Notes: generated by a model from the sequence alone, not told the origin. DNA of 64,000 bases from Chlorocebus sabaeus (GCF_047675955.1 NC_132928.1:45316889-45380888), one strand, 5' to 3'. Positions 47,649 to 58,499 are shown, counted from the first letter of the stretch. Translations and numbers: made by a program.

Positions 47649-48020
47649 CTTGGGCGTTCGCGGGGGGGCTGAAGGTGGCAAGCCTCCCGCCCCCCGCCCG
47701 TGTCCTCCTCGCCTTTTTTCTTCCTCCCTCCTCCTCTTCTTCCTCCTCCTCCCCACAGTGTGTCCTGGGCTCCCCCTCCTCCCCGCCGCTTGGAGTAAGA
47801 ACCCAAAACCCCGAAGCCGGGCCCGCGTGCAAGCGTGCGGGAGGCGGCGGCGCGCGGCCAGCTCTCCAGTAACTGAGCGCGGCGCGCAGCTCCCAACTAA
47901 AGTGTGAAAGAAGCGGCGGCCGCGGCGGCCGCGGCACGGAACGTCCCCCCGGGAGTGGGCAGGGAGCGAGCGGGAGCTGGCGCGGAGCGAGCGAGGGAGG
48001 GGAGCTCCTTGCTCAGTCAC
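47649..48020 (-). other. Predicted untranslated first exon of an unidentified leftward gene
   Basis: On the minus strand the sequence CCCAAG|GTAAGCG is a near-consensus donor, with the last exon base at 47649 and intron GT at 47648-47647. It sits at the downstream edge of the densest CpG stretch. The 5' end is not visible; about 48020 is an estimate from where the GC boxes lie. No ATG occurs on the minus strand from about 48060 down to the donor, so the exon is probably all 5' leader and translation would start in a later exon. Open frames of 272, 259 and 83 codons cross it, but they start at GTG or TTG, carry no recognisable domain and read through the donor. They are composition artefacts of GC-rich DNA. 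The leader holds a purine block (GGA/GAA units, 47709-47756) that could form G-quadruplex RNA. Downstream exons must lie beyond position 1 or among intronic sequences I cannot recognise. I do not know the gene. Confidence 0.6.
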
Positions 48021-48196
48021 TCACTCGAGGGGCGGGGGCAGCAGACACTCCCCCACCGCCGGCCCCTCCCCGCGCCCGGCTCCCGCGCGCGCCTGGCTCT
48101 CCTCCCCAGGGCGGGGCCTGCGGAGGCAGCCAGGGGGCAGCACGCTGGGGAGCGGGCTGGGGGCTGCTAGGGCTGCAGGGCGGGAAGGAGGAGGGT

Positions 48197-48256
48197 GTGT
48201 GTTTGAGTGTGTGTGTGGGCGACTGTGTGTGTGTGTGTGTACGTGTGTGCGCGCGA
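48197..48256. repeat. (TG)n / alternating purine-pyrimidine tract in the promoter
   Basis: Imperfect TG repeats broken by GGGCGACTG and running into TACGTGTGTGCGCGCG. Alternating purine-pyrimidine DNA of this kind is prone to form Z-DNA. It lies about 200 bp upstream of the predicted minus-strand start region. Confidence 0.85.
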
Positions 48257-48769
48257 GCCCTGCAGCGGCCGGCCAGCCGGAGGGAAGACGCCGGCGGGAA
48301 GACTGCGTCCTGTCCGGCCTTCCCGGGCCTGTCACTCGGGCGGTGGCGTGGGAGCGGCGAGGCTGCTCGTGGGGCAGTCGGGTGGGCCCAGCTCTAGTTG
48401 AGATTCGGGCCAGCCCCAGGGCCCAGCCTCGGGGCTGTGCCTGCTGGAAGCAGACAGAGGGAAGGCCGGGCGTCCTTGGCCCACCGCGCGGCGGCTCCCT
48501 TCCCGGGCGAGGCTGAACGGGCGGGCTGGCGCAGCCCAGCGGCCCGGGCCCTGCCGCTGATCCGCCTCCACACTGACCGGAGCTGCGGCGCCTGCAAGAT
48601 TAATGAAACATCCGCGATTCTGTAGAAGCGGCACCGGGAGGAAAGACACAAGATCGTGCTGCGCCCCTCTCCCCACCCTCGTCAGCTTCCTAGGACCTAA
48701 AGGCGTAGGTTGCGTCTGCCGGGCGCGTCTGGAGTGGTCCAGAGAGATCGCCATCCACCACTGCATCTG

Positions 48770-49238
48770 TCCGGTTCTTTGTGGACCATCATAGAAGCTC
48801 AATCAATTTCCCACCCTCTGGAAAAGGGTATTTTTCTCCTCTTCCCTGGCATATTGGGTGTTTCTTGTGTGCACCTAATTGATCTTTTTCCATTGATAGC
48901 CTTTCGGTGTCTTTTGTGCGGCTTCCCTGCGCTTCACTGCTGCCTCAGTGCCTTAGACACACGAGGAACGTCAGGCCCCCAGAGTGAGAACACCCAAGAA
49001 AACAATAGGGGCGAAAGATCCACCCTGGGCCTCGCGGATTATGCACAAACCAGATCATTTCCCACATTCGGCCAGGATGAAGACGGAAAATGGAAAAGGA
49101 CGCATCAGACAAGAAAAGCAAATTCATAATTTAGTTTAATGAAATGAGTTAGATCAACCACTAATGTCTAGTTTCAAAAAACCTTTTTTTTCACCCTTTT
49201 TTTTTTTTCCAAATTAAAAGGCTAGTATCCCATTGTTG
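48770..49238. other. Upstream flank of the CpG island
   Basis: GC content falls away. A 139-codon plus frame (48710-49129) starts at TTG and has no domain, so it is not called a gene. Confidence 0.45.
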
Positions 49239-49239
49239 T

Positions 49240-49391
49240 TTTAATTTTTATTGTTTTCAGGGATGGCGTTTCCTGCCAAGGCTGGACTCGAACTCCTGAA
49301 CCCAAGAGATTCTCCTCAAGGAATCTTCTCCATCGCAGCCTCCCAAGTAGCTGAGACTACAGGCCAATTCCACTGCACCCTGCCTAGCATC
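49240..49391 (-). mobile_element. Old Alu monomer (FLAM/FRAM-like)
   Basis: 'GGCTGGACTCGAACTCCTGA' and 'GCAGCCTCCCAAGTAGCTGA' are one decayed reverse Alu arm. Confidence 0.6.
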
Positions 49392-49564
49392 ACATTGTTC
49401 AGGAACCTCAACTTATATTCCATTTTTACAAAATATCCATATTCTGGTTCATACTTCTCCTTGGAGCCCAAATTTTTTGTAGTCTAGCCTCTTGGAAAGG
49501 AGCGGTTAAGAAAGGAGAGTAGACAAACTGAGATTTCAATCAGGGGCAACCAGCCCCATCCCTT

Positions 49565-49748
49565 TCACCATAGGTGACTTGTTTCATTTCTTATTTCTGT
49601 CCTCATCTGTAAAGGGGATTGATAATGATCGTTCCTACCTCATAAGCTTGTTGTGAAAGTAAAAAGAAAATAAAATGAGGTGGCAATGCATGTAAAACAC
49701 TTTGCATAGTGCCTGACACATGGGTGAGAATAAATAGAAGCTATTGTT
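49565..49748 (+). repeat. MIR SINE
   Basis: 'TCCTCATCTGTAAAGGGGAT', 'CCTACCTCATAAGCTTGTTG' and 'GCATAGTGCCTGACACATGG'. Confidence 0.88.
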
Positions 49749-50630
49749 TCAAACTTGATTATTTTAAACTCAAATTTGGTAGAATTTTATTCTCTTTCCA
49801 TTCCTTCTGAAAAGTTAGGGAGGAGAGTGGACCCAGCTGATGGATTTATTCAAGTGTAGAAATCCACTTTTCCCTTGGGTTTTTATGCCCTGCCTGAAAC
49901 TTTTGCCTGTGGTAAAATGAAATAAATACATAACTGAGGGGTATGTGCGTGTGTGTGTGTACGTCTATATCCATATAAAAGGATCTTTGAGGACAATAAG
50001 TTTTGTTCTTCCCACTCCTTTTTCCTTCCCTCATCTACATAGACCACCCTGAATAGACAGAGCTCTGTGATGTTGACCTGTGTACCCTTTCAGGGCTCAG
50101 ACAGTGCTTGGTAGTGTAGATTTCTTGAGGGCAAGGCTATGGGGTTTGTTTGGCTTGATATCCTTAGAACTAAGAGAAGGCCACAGAAGCAGCACTTCAT
50201 ACATGTGTAGATGAAAGAACATCTATACTATGAACTTTTAAAGCTAGGTTTAGATTACTCAAGATAATACAGGTTCATTGTGGAAATTTTCAACATTTGA
50301 AAAAAGCTAAGTACAAAGAAAATGAAAATCATAATTCCACCATCCAGAGAGAAGCATTCAATAAGTGCTTCAAGTTTATCCATTTTCCCCTCATTTATTT
50401 CATCATCATTCAATCAACAAACATTTATTAAATACCTAGTTAGAGATCAATTTGCCAACACAAGAAAAGATTGTATATGTGTTGTAAGTGTTGTTTGTTT
50501 CTCATAGAAACTTCCACAAAAGCAACATTTTATACAGTAGTAAGGTTCTCAGGATAGCCTACAAAAGCCCACAATTAAATGACCATGCTGACCAGAGACA
50601 ATCCAGATTTTGTAGGACTTGAAGCACTTA
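49749..50630. other. Unique sequence
   Basis: Short TG tract near 49946-49960. Nothing else recognised. Confidence 0.45.
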
Positions 50631-50631
50631 A

Positions 50632-50794
50632 AATTTGGGGAGCCACCTTCAAGATTAAAAAAGACAAAAATACTAAAACGCCTTAGGAGAGGCTAATGTA
50701 AATGAAGGTCATGAAACAATTTGGGGAGCTACCTTCAGTGTAAGAAAGACAAAAGTATAAAAACCCCTGGATTGGGCTCATGTAAATGAAGGTC
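50632..50794 (+). repeat. Two-copy tandem duplication, ~78 bp unit
   Basis: Copy 1 (50632-50710) and copy 2 (50718-50794) both begin AATTTGGGGAG and end CATGTAAATGAAGGTC or TAATGTAAATGAAGGTC. They are separated by seven bases and diverged by substitutions and small indels. Confidence 0.88.
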
Positions 50795-51577
50795 TAAGCC
50801 CCGTTTGCTTTTGAGTAAACCTATTCTCTCTGGTGCTGGAATTTCCATAGAAATCAACTGCTTTGATAAACATTGCTTCAATATGAAATATTCCTCATTT
50901 TACCTGGGATCCCTGGGACACTTCTCCTCCCTTCCCCCACAAATTTAGAAAAGGTGAGAGGGAGACTCCCATTGCCACCAACACACACTTCCCTGCATCT
51001 GGCGCAGCAGGGGCCGTGGGACTGGGGACCTCTATAGGGGTTGCAGAAGGAAGGGAGGGAGAGAAGAGCAAAATGGGAGGGGAGGGGACAGACAGGTTGG
51101 CCACCAAGGTGCTGGAGAGGCATGTCCGGCATTGGTATGCACACCAACCCGCTAACCGTGCAACAGGAGTGGCCACAAATCGCAAATATGCTTGGTGTGC
51201 ACAAGCTAAATCTACTAGACATTTTATCACAGCATAATCTCTCTAGCTATTCATAATTTATTAAGATGACTATAAGCATATTTACATTAAAAGAATGAAG
51301 AACATCATTTCCCCCCCTCCCTCCGCCCGGTTGCATCACCCTTCCACACCACCAGAATCTCTGGATTCCATATCTTCAAACACTCTAAATATGATTTTCC
51401 AAAAATTTCACATTCTTTTTGCCCAGAAAAGTTACATTTTAATCTTCAAAGGCACCGCTCTCATTGTCAATTTTCTCTTAGTCCTAAAGCTTTAGTTTAT
51501 AAAGACTTGCGTCTATAGGACTATACATAACATATCGGTTTGAATTCTTTATTTCTTCTTTTTCTTTTAAATATGAT
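50795..51577. other. Unique sequence
   Basis: No recognised repeat. A 51016-51256 frame pair and its minus-strand mirror are composition-driven. Confidence 0.4.
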
Positions 51578-51922
51578 ATAGATTGAATGTTTGAAGCCCT
51601 AACCCTCAATGTGATGGTATTAGAATGTGGGGTCTTTAGGAGGCAATTGGATTTTGATGACTTGAGAGTGGGGTCCTCATGATAGGATTAGTGCATTGAT
51701 AAGAGAAACCAGACAGCTTGTTCGCTCCCACCCACATATGAGAACACAGCAAGACGGCAGACATCTAAGCCAGGAAGAGGGTTTCTACCAAGAATCTGAG
51801 CAGGCTGGCATCATGATCTTGGACTTTGAGCCTCCAGACCTGTGAGAAATGCTTATCTTTTGTTTAGACTATGCAGTCTGTGGTATTTTGTTATAGCAGC
51901 CTGAGCCAACCAAGACAATAGG
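51578..51922 (+). mobile_element. Solo MaLR LTR (MLT1-like)
   Basis: 'AGATTGAATGTTTGAAGCCC', 'GGACTTTGAGCCTCCAGACC' and 'TTTTGTTATAGCAGCC' are the ERVL-MaLR LTR pattern. No internal sequence. Confidence 0.8.
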
Positions 51923-52189
51923 TTCCCTTTGTCATTGATAGTCAAGGAAAATGTATGATTTTTTAAAAGACAGTAAAAGCAGCACACCACTCTCCTATAA
52001 CTTCTCATATAAATCTAAATGAATTCATTTCATGTGGTTTATTTTTTAAAGGTTTTCCCATAAAGTTAATTTTTATGAATAATCAAGTTCAAAAGTGGCT
52101 TTGGCAGAGTCGTTCAAAAATAAGTGACCCTAAGCTGAAGACTACTCTGAAATGTGCTTTCTTTCCATTTGCTCCATGAAATCACAGCC

Positions 52190-52405
52190 AACACTGATTG
52201 TCTGCTGTATGTCAAGCATGGCATCATGTGATTCATAGTACAAACTAACTCACTTCATCTTCCCGACAATACGTTCAGATAGAAGCTATCATCATCATTC
52301 CCTTGCAGATGTGGAAACAGAGGCACAAAGGGGTGAAGTCATGGGTGCAAAGCAAAGTAATTGATTCTCATTAGTCAGATGCCAGAGCCCATGCTTTTAA
52401 CTATT
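52190..52405 (-). repeat. MIR SINE
   Basis: 'GTCTGCTGTATGTCAAGCAT', 'GATGTGGAAACAGAGGCAC' and 'CAGATGCCAGAGCCCATGC' are reverse MIR. Confidence 0.85.
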
Positions 52406-52604
52406 AAGAAATATGTCTTCTCTTCAATCTTCTGTTTTTTTGCCTCAGTTTTACTCATCTTTCAAGGTCAGGCTCAAACCATAACTCCTAAGTGAGTGAT
52501 CTCAGTCTCTGAGTTTCTGAACTTTTGAAGTATCCAGGATCTTCCACAGCCTTACGCTGTTGGAGACCTTCCACATATTTTACATTAGCTCCACCAGGCT
52601 TGAT

Positions 52605-52606
<2 letters not shown>

Positions 52607-52647
<41 letters not shown>
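52607..52647 (+). repeat. (TG)20 microsatellite
   Basis: About twenty uninterrupted TG units. Confidence 0.97.
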
Positions 52648-52649
<2 letters not shown>

Positions 52650-52964
52650 AAAATCTTCCTTCAGGGATACCACAGTGCACACACAAGTAAAGGACCCAAT
52701 AAGCAGCTGTGAATAGAGAGCTGTTTATGCATTTTGATTTTATAATGGTGCCACTTATGGTGACACACAGCTCCTTCTGGATGGTTCCAGGCTAAATCAG
52801 GCAGAGTTTAAAGTTAGTGCTAACAACTTGCTAATGGTTCTAATTGGTCTTTCAATGATGTGTGAATTACTCTGAGTAACCAGCTTTTCCAGACCTTAGA
52901 TAGCTCTTACTTTCTTGTTTATATCTGTTATCTGTTTATTTTCTTCTTGACTTTCTCCTTAGGG

Positions 52965-53274
52965 TTTTTTGTTGTTGTTGTTGTTTCTGTTTTTTTGGGT
53001 TTTTTTCTAGATGGAGTCTCTGTCACCAGGCTGGAGTGCAGTGGTGCGATCTTGGCTCACTGCAACCTCTGCCTCCTGGGTTCAAGCGATTCTCCTGCCT
53101 CAGCCTCCCAAGTAACTGGGATTACAGGCATGCGCCACCACGCCCAGCTCATTTTTAGTGGAGATGGGGTTTCACCATGTTGGCCAGGATGGTCTCGATC
53201 TCTTGACTTTGTGATCCTCCTGCCTCGGCCTCCCAAAGTGATGGGATTACAGGCATAAGCCACTGCGCCTGGCC
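52965..53274 (-). mobile_element. AluS-like, reverse
   Basis: T/G-rich tail, then ATGGAGTCTCTGTCACC ... CACTGCGCCTGGCC. Confidence 0.93.
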
Positions 53275-53689
53275 TATGTTTTCTTTTATGTCGTTTTTAA
53301 GAGATGAGTAGATAGAAGGTGAGAACATGGAACATTTTCCCTTGAAGCAAAGAGTGTAAGAGCCCATCACCAGAGTGAGACTCAAAATGAAGCAGAGGGA
53401 AAGTAAATACAGATACTACTAAGGGATCAGCAGAGCCTCTCAGGGTTGCTGGCTTCCTCTTCTTTTTGTTTTCTGGCCTTTGCTTCATTCAGATATTGAT
53501 GTTAGCATTCTAGTGTAGAGCTCTTTTCTCCCAGGACACTTGACAGCCCTGCCACTGTGGGTATAACTGATGAATCCCCAGACGCTCAAGTCATCTGGCT
53601 CTTACTGATACCTGCTTAGAGATTTGTTCCGCTGCCAGCTTATACATGCTAATAGTATTGTTATTTCACACACTGGCTCTGTCTCTCCA

Positions 53690-53785
53690 ATCAACTATAA
53701 GCTCTATGAAAACAGGAGACCTTGTTGTTCCTACAGGGCTCAGGTTCAATGTACCTTTGGAAGTTGATGAATCAATCAATTAAGT
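53690..53785 (+). repeat. L2 3' terminus fragment
   Basis: 'ACTATAAGCTCTATGAAAAC' then 'CCTTGTTGTTCCTACAGGGC', with a degraded end. Confidence 0.5.
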
Positions 53786-54020
53786 TACTATGTGCATTCC
53801 TCTTAGTGGAGATAGAAAGCAAATATTGACATCCAGAAATTTCAGCAACTGTGACACAGCAGAAGGATGTGGCTAAAAGGAAATAAACAGAGAATGAGAA
53901 GAAACAGAAAAACAAAACCACGTGATTTTTCATCTCCTTCTCAGCTTTACCTCTTTGAAAATGTCCTCTCCTTCCCCCATCCTTTTCAGAGAGTGAAACA
54001 GTATTGAAAAGATAAACACA

Positions 54021-54341
54021 GGCCGGGTGTGGTGGCTCACGCCTGTAATCCCAGCACTTTGGGAGGCTGAGGTGGACGGATTGCTTGAGCTCAGGAGTTT
54101 GAGATCAGCCTGAGCAATATAGGGAGACTTCATCTCTATAAAAATTTTAAAAACTAGCCAGGTGTGGTGGTGTGTACCTGCCTATAGTCCTAGCTACTTG
54201 AGAGGCTGAGGTGGGAGGAATGTTTGAACCTGGAAGGGCAGGGCTACAGTGAGCCATGTTCCAGCCACTATATTTGAGCCTGGGCAATGGAATGAGACTC
54301 CATCTCAAATATATAAATAAATAAATAAACAAACAAACAAA
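54021..54341 (+). mobile_element. Alu with AAAT/AAAC tail
   Basis: GGCCGGGTGTGGTGGC start. Flanked by copies of AAACACAGG (54014-54022 and at the end of the tail). The tail is (AAAT)n(AAAC)n. Confidence 0.93.
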
Positions 54342-54639
54342 CACAGGGAGTAAAGTTGCAGTTTTGTTCATCATAATGAAGCAAGAACCCTTAAAGCAGC
54401 TAGTAAGTCTTTAGCATGGATTACACTACAGTTTTCAAAAGCTATACTGGTTCTGATACTGTGGTCTGATTTCAGATGCAATTGTTGAGAATTGAGTTAT
54501 CTTAAGAGTGAATGGAAAATATTGCTACCATAGAGATATAAGCAAACTATTATTTCAAGATTGTATTATAAAAAGGATAAAGGAAGGGATTGGAAAATCC
54601 CAAAACAAGAATTTCAAATAGTTTTTGGGTATTAGTGTA

Positions 54640-54850
54640 TATTAGGCAGTTTTCTAATCTTTCCTGCCTGTTTAAACTGATTTAAGCCTCCCAACAATGC
54701 TATGAAGATGTCATTATTACTATCTCTATTTCCTAGATGTGAAATCCAAGGAACAGCAAGGTCAAGTAAGTAGAGCAAAGCCAAGGGTGCCCAGCTGGAA
54801 GTGGCAGAGCTGGGATTTGTTCTTAAGCCTGGTACTAAACCACTACCCCA
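54640..54850 (-). repeat. MIR SINE
   Basis: 'AACAATGCTATGAAGATGTC' and 'GTGGCAGAGCTGGGATTTG' are reverse MIR. Confidence 0.8.
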
Positions 54851-55359
54851 AACTGATGATGGCCTCTAAACCTTTGTGACTCTGGGTATAGAAGTGAACA
54901 ATTTATCTCCTGGAATCTGCTGAATGATAGATATCTGCAGTACACTTTCCACCTTCTCCTGTGTAGGTGTAGTCTTTATGACATGTGAAGGGCCAGGACA
55001 AGGAAAAGGGAATTAACACTCTCAGACCATGCCACCTACTGGCTAACAGAAGCTCCCCTTCGCTTCTCCTAGCCAGAAGACCATTGACCTCATGAGGTAG
55101 GAGATAACAAAGCAAAAAGGGCTAGAAGGTTTGGGACAAGATAGCATTTCCATGCATCAGCACTCAGTTTAATTAAATCAGTCCTTGGTCCAAAATAATG
55201 CTGTTGATGAAGAACATCGTTTCACCTTATTCAGAGTGCCAAATGTTAATGGAAAGGAATGTAAACACTCAAAATGCTTGCACCAATTTGAAATTATGGT
55301 TTTGTCAACTTCTCCTTTCCTGCTTGTTTAGTTCTACAGTCCTAGCCCAGACCTCAGTC

Positions 55360-55920
55360 TCTCTATCCTGGATTCTTTAGGCTTCAGAATGAAGCCTAAA
55401 CTTTTCCATCATGCATGCAAAACCTTCCATCAATTGGCTCCTGCCTACTTTTTCAGACAGATCCCTGGTTCCAAACACTAACTGGACAAATAGTCCAATC
55501 ATCTGGCTGTCTTGCTGGTTCCCATCCTTATTCTGCTGTTTTCTACACCTTCACCCTTGTGCTTATCCTTCCCTCTCCATAGACTACTCAAACCCCTACA
55601 CATTTCAGGAGCTGCCTCTCAGCCAATGTCACTCTTTCCTTGACACTCATTAGCTCTGTGGCCATGGGCAAGCCATCTTGACCATCTCTGATGGTCTTCA
55701 TCTGCAACAAAGAGAACATATTACGTAGATGGAGAATTTGAAATAAAGACCTGGTACTCTGCACATTTACAGAGCAGATACAGGTGTTTTGTAAATGGCT
55801 ATCGTGTTAACCCTTGTTCCTTGTGATCTGGCTTAAATGCTATTTGTTCTGAGAAGCTTTCCAAAATTTCCCTTGTTAGAATGGAGCTCTTCCCCGCTTC
55901 ATCTCCTGTTAAAGTTTCGA
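55360..55920 (+). repeat. L2 LINE split by a MIR
   Basis: L2 at 55375-55650 ('CCATCAATTGGCTCCTGCC') and 55815-55920 ('CTTAAATGCTATTTGTTCTG'). A forward MIR core ('TAGCTCTGTGGCCATGGGCA') lies between, at about 55645-55790. Confidence 0.65.
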
Positions 55921-55974
55921 GGTTTTCTGAAAACCTCAGAAATTTGGTTTATTCATTATAATTCTGACTAGTAC

Positions 55975-56532
55975 AAGGCAGATATGTATTTTGTAAATTA
56001 CACAATTCAGTTGTGTTTAATATATTCACATGACTGTGCAACCATCACCACTATCTAATTTTGGAACATTTCTATCACTCCAAAGAGAAGAGCTCCCACT
56101 TCTCCACATCCTCACAGTTTCATTGCCTGACATTTTTTTTTTTTTTTTTTTTTTTGAGACCAAGTCTGACTCTGTCACCCAGGCTGGAGTGCAGTGGCGC
56201 GATCTTGTCTCACTACAACTTCTGCCTCCCAAGTTCAAGCAATTATCGGCCTCCCGAGTAGCTGGGACTACAGGGCATGCCACCATGACCAGCTAATTTT
56301 TGTATTTTTAGTAGAGATGGGGTTTCACCATGTTGGCCAGGCCAGTCCCAAATCACTGACTTCAAGCGATCTGCCCTCCTTGGCCTCCCAAAGTGCTGGG
56401 ATTACAGGCATGAGCCTCTGTGCCTGGCCTGACTTTTTTATTCTAGCTATCCTAGTAGATGTGAAATGGTAGCTTTTTACAGTTTTCAAATACATTTCCC
56501 TAATGACGAATCATGTTGAGAATTTTTTTTAA
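55975..56532 (-). mobile_element. Old L1 3' fragment interrupted by an Alu
   Basis: 'GCAACCATCACCACTATCTA' (56039) and, after the Alu, 'CTAGTAGATGTGAAATGGTA' (56452) are consecutive reverse L1M sequence. Confidence 0.7.
56133..56429 (-). mobile_element. AluS-like, inserted in old L1
   Basis: T tail 56133-56154, GAGACCAAGTCTGACTC to GTGCCTGGCC. Flanked by CCTGACATTTTT and CCTGACTTTTTT. Confidence 0.94.
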
Positions 56533-56825
56533 TGTGCTGTCCTGTGGAAGTTTACAGTTTTACAATGGTAGTTGCTACAGCCAGTACTCAGTTACCCTTT
56601 GCATGTCTTTGCTCAAAGCTTTACAAATTGTGGGGCTCAAATTGTGTTTGTTGAATGAGTTATTTACTCCTGATATCACCCATTAGGTATCCTGACGTGA
56701 AATTCCTACAAGGGAGAAGAGAGAGGATAAAGGAGGTACAAAGAAAAACATTGAGCAAAAATCAAAGAATATGTTGCATACCAATCTGAGATTATCCATT
56801 ATATGTTTTTATTGTTTGGTTGGTT

Positions 56826-57370
56826 GGTTTTTTTTGAGTCGGGGTCTCACTCTGTTGCCCAGGCTGGGGTGCAGTGGTGCAATTATGGCTCACTGCAGCC
56901 TCAAACTCCTGGGCTTAAGCAATCCTTCCACTTCGGCCTCCTGAGTAGCTAGAACTAAAGGCACATGCCACCACAGCCAACTAAGTTTTTTAAAAATATT
57001 TTTGTAAGTGACCGGGCATGGTGGCTCATGCCTGTAATCCCAGCACTTTGGGAGGCCAAGGCAGGCAGATCACGAGGTCAGGAGATCGAGACCATCTGGC
57101 TAACACAGTGAAACCCCATCTCTACTAAAAAATAGAAAAAATTAGCCAGGCGTGGTGGCGGGCGCTTGTAGTCTCAGCTACTCAGGAGGCTGAGGCAGGA
57201 GAATGGCGTGAACCCAGGAGGTGGAGCTCGCAGTGAGCTAAGTTCATGCCACTGCACTCGAGCCTGGGCGACAGAACGAGACTGTCTCAAAAAATAAAAA
57301 AATAATAAATCAAATATATATATATATGTATTTGTAGAGATGGGGGTCTTGTTATGTTGCTCAGGCTGTC
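56826..57370 (-). mobile_element. AluJ-like, split by a second Alu
   Basis: Reverse Alu halves at 56826-57008 and about 57327-57370 ('GTAGAGATGGGGGTCTTG') are consecutive in the Alu map. A forward Alu separates them. Confidence 0.88.
57010..57315 (+). mobile_element. AluY-like, nested in the AluJ
   Basis: GACCGGGCATGGTGGCTC start, GATCACGAGGTCAGGAG, tail of A/AAT units and a TA tract (57313-57327). Confidence 0.93.
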
Positions 57371-58498
57371 ATTATATTTAATATGTTTCATTTCAGCTAT
57401 TAAAAATGTTCTAGTATTTCTACCAACTGATGCCTATTCATTGTACTTCTCTTCCTTTAATTACTTAGGCAGATTCAATAAAGAGGTATTATTTTAAAAT
57501 GAAAACGTTTTAGTTTAAAATGAGAAAAAAGGAATTAAACCAGGAAAAGTAATTTTCAACTCATGATGATAATTGGAGCACAAAGGCTTAACTCCCACAT
57601 GTTCCTTCAAAATCCACTCTTAAAGGAATTAAAACAATAGGGGGACATTTGTGACCATCCTAGAAACTCAATTGAGGTGCTACCACATTCCAGAGCAATC
57701 TAAAAATTATGTATTAGATACTCTCTTTCAATGAAGTGCAATGCATTCGAAAGAAAAGAAGGAAAACTCTCAATTCACTAAATGCAAAAGAAAGACCCAA
57801 GGAGCCAGAGAAGGTTTGCAGCAGGATCTTCCTGTAACCACGGCTAGAGGGGCTAGAACTACTGTAACCAGGGAGAGGGAAATAGGTACTTACTAAATCC
57901 CTTTGGAAGTGTACCAAACAGCAAAGCTCAGAGTTCAGATCCCAAGGCAGTGCCAGTCCCGGTCGCCTTGGGATGACTCTTGGGGGAGAAGGCCTGGTCC
58001 AGCTATGCAACATCTCCATGGAGTCACTACTCTGTAGAGGGCTCCCAGTCTGCTAGGGCTGCTTGCCTCCTTAGAGACCCACGTTAGAATTCCAGGCCCA
58101 CCTCCTCAGGCTGCTTATCTGATATGAACTGGACCCTCTTTCAGTCCTAAAGAATGCACATGGTGTTTCAATTAGGCTTTTTTTTTTTTTTTAAATTGTA
58201 AGGAATAGAGGCTTAATCATACTGGCTTGAGTCAGAGGGACCAGAAAGAATTACTGTAATTACTGTCTGCAGCATCACGGGAAGCAGAGTCCTTCTCGAA
58301 ATTCAAAAACAGAAACCACAACGGCCAGACCTCGTGTACACCAACACACAGGAACCTTGGCAGCCACCACCCAACACTGCTGTGACTCCATGCTGTGATT
58401 CCATACAGCTCCCAAAAGTCTATTCCACTAGAAAGAACCGTAATGCTGGTGAGTAAGGATTATATTATTATTGGGGAGACATCAAAAATACCCTAATT
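57371..58498. other. Unique sequence with a possible noncoding exon
   Basis: No clear repeat. See the finding for 58273-58448. Confidence 0.45.
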
Positions 58499-58499
58499 T

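Larger units (their letters stand above)
47260..48760. promoter_or_regulatory. CpG island promoter
   Basis: This is the only GC- and CpG-dense stretch in the window. It contains GC boxes (for example GGGGCGGGGG near 48030 and GGGCGGGGCC near 48112), two NotI sites (47916-47923 and 47925-47932) and BssHII sites (near 47845, 47880, 48082 and 48248). Flanking DNA on both sides is AT-rich and CpG-poor. No TATA box is evident in the core, which fits a dispersed-start CpG promoter. A minus-strand splice donor ends a predicted exon at 47649, so the main direction is probably leftward. Divergent transcription to the right is common at such islands but nothing here proves it. No Alu or L1 lies inside the island, as expected for a functional promoter. 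Confidence 0.9.

Noticed and set aside
47700..47762. Polypyrimidine tract plus CCCCACAG as a plus-strand splice acceptor
   Set aside because: It is the antisense of the predicted leader's purine block, and there is no upstream plus-strand donor evidence.
47158..48020. Large minus-strand frames (259 and 272 codons) in the CpG island
   Set aside because: They begin at GTG, cross the splice donor, are low-complexity Arg/Gly/Pro-rich, and overlap open frames on the other strand. High GC content removes stop codons by chance.
48710..49129. 139-codon plus frame at the island edge
   Set aside because: Starts at TTG, has no domain and no good splice context.
52607..52647. Regular short repeat as a CRISPR-like array
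   Set aside because: Plain dinucleotide microsatellite in a vertebrate genome; no spacers.
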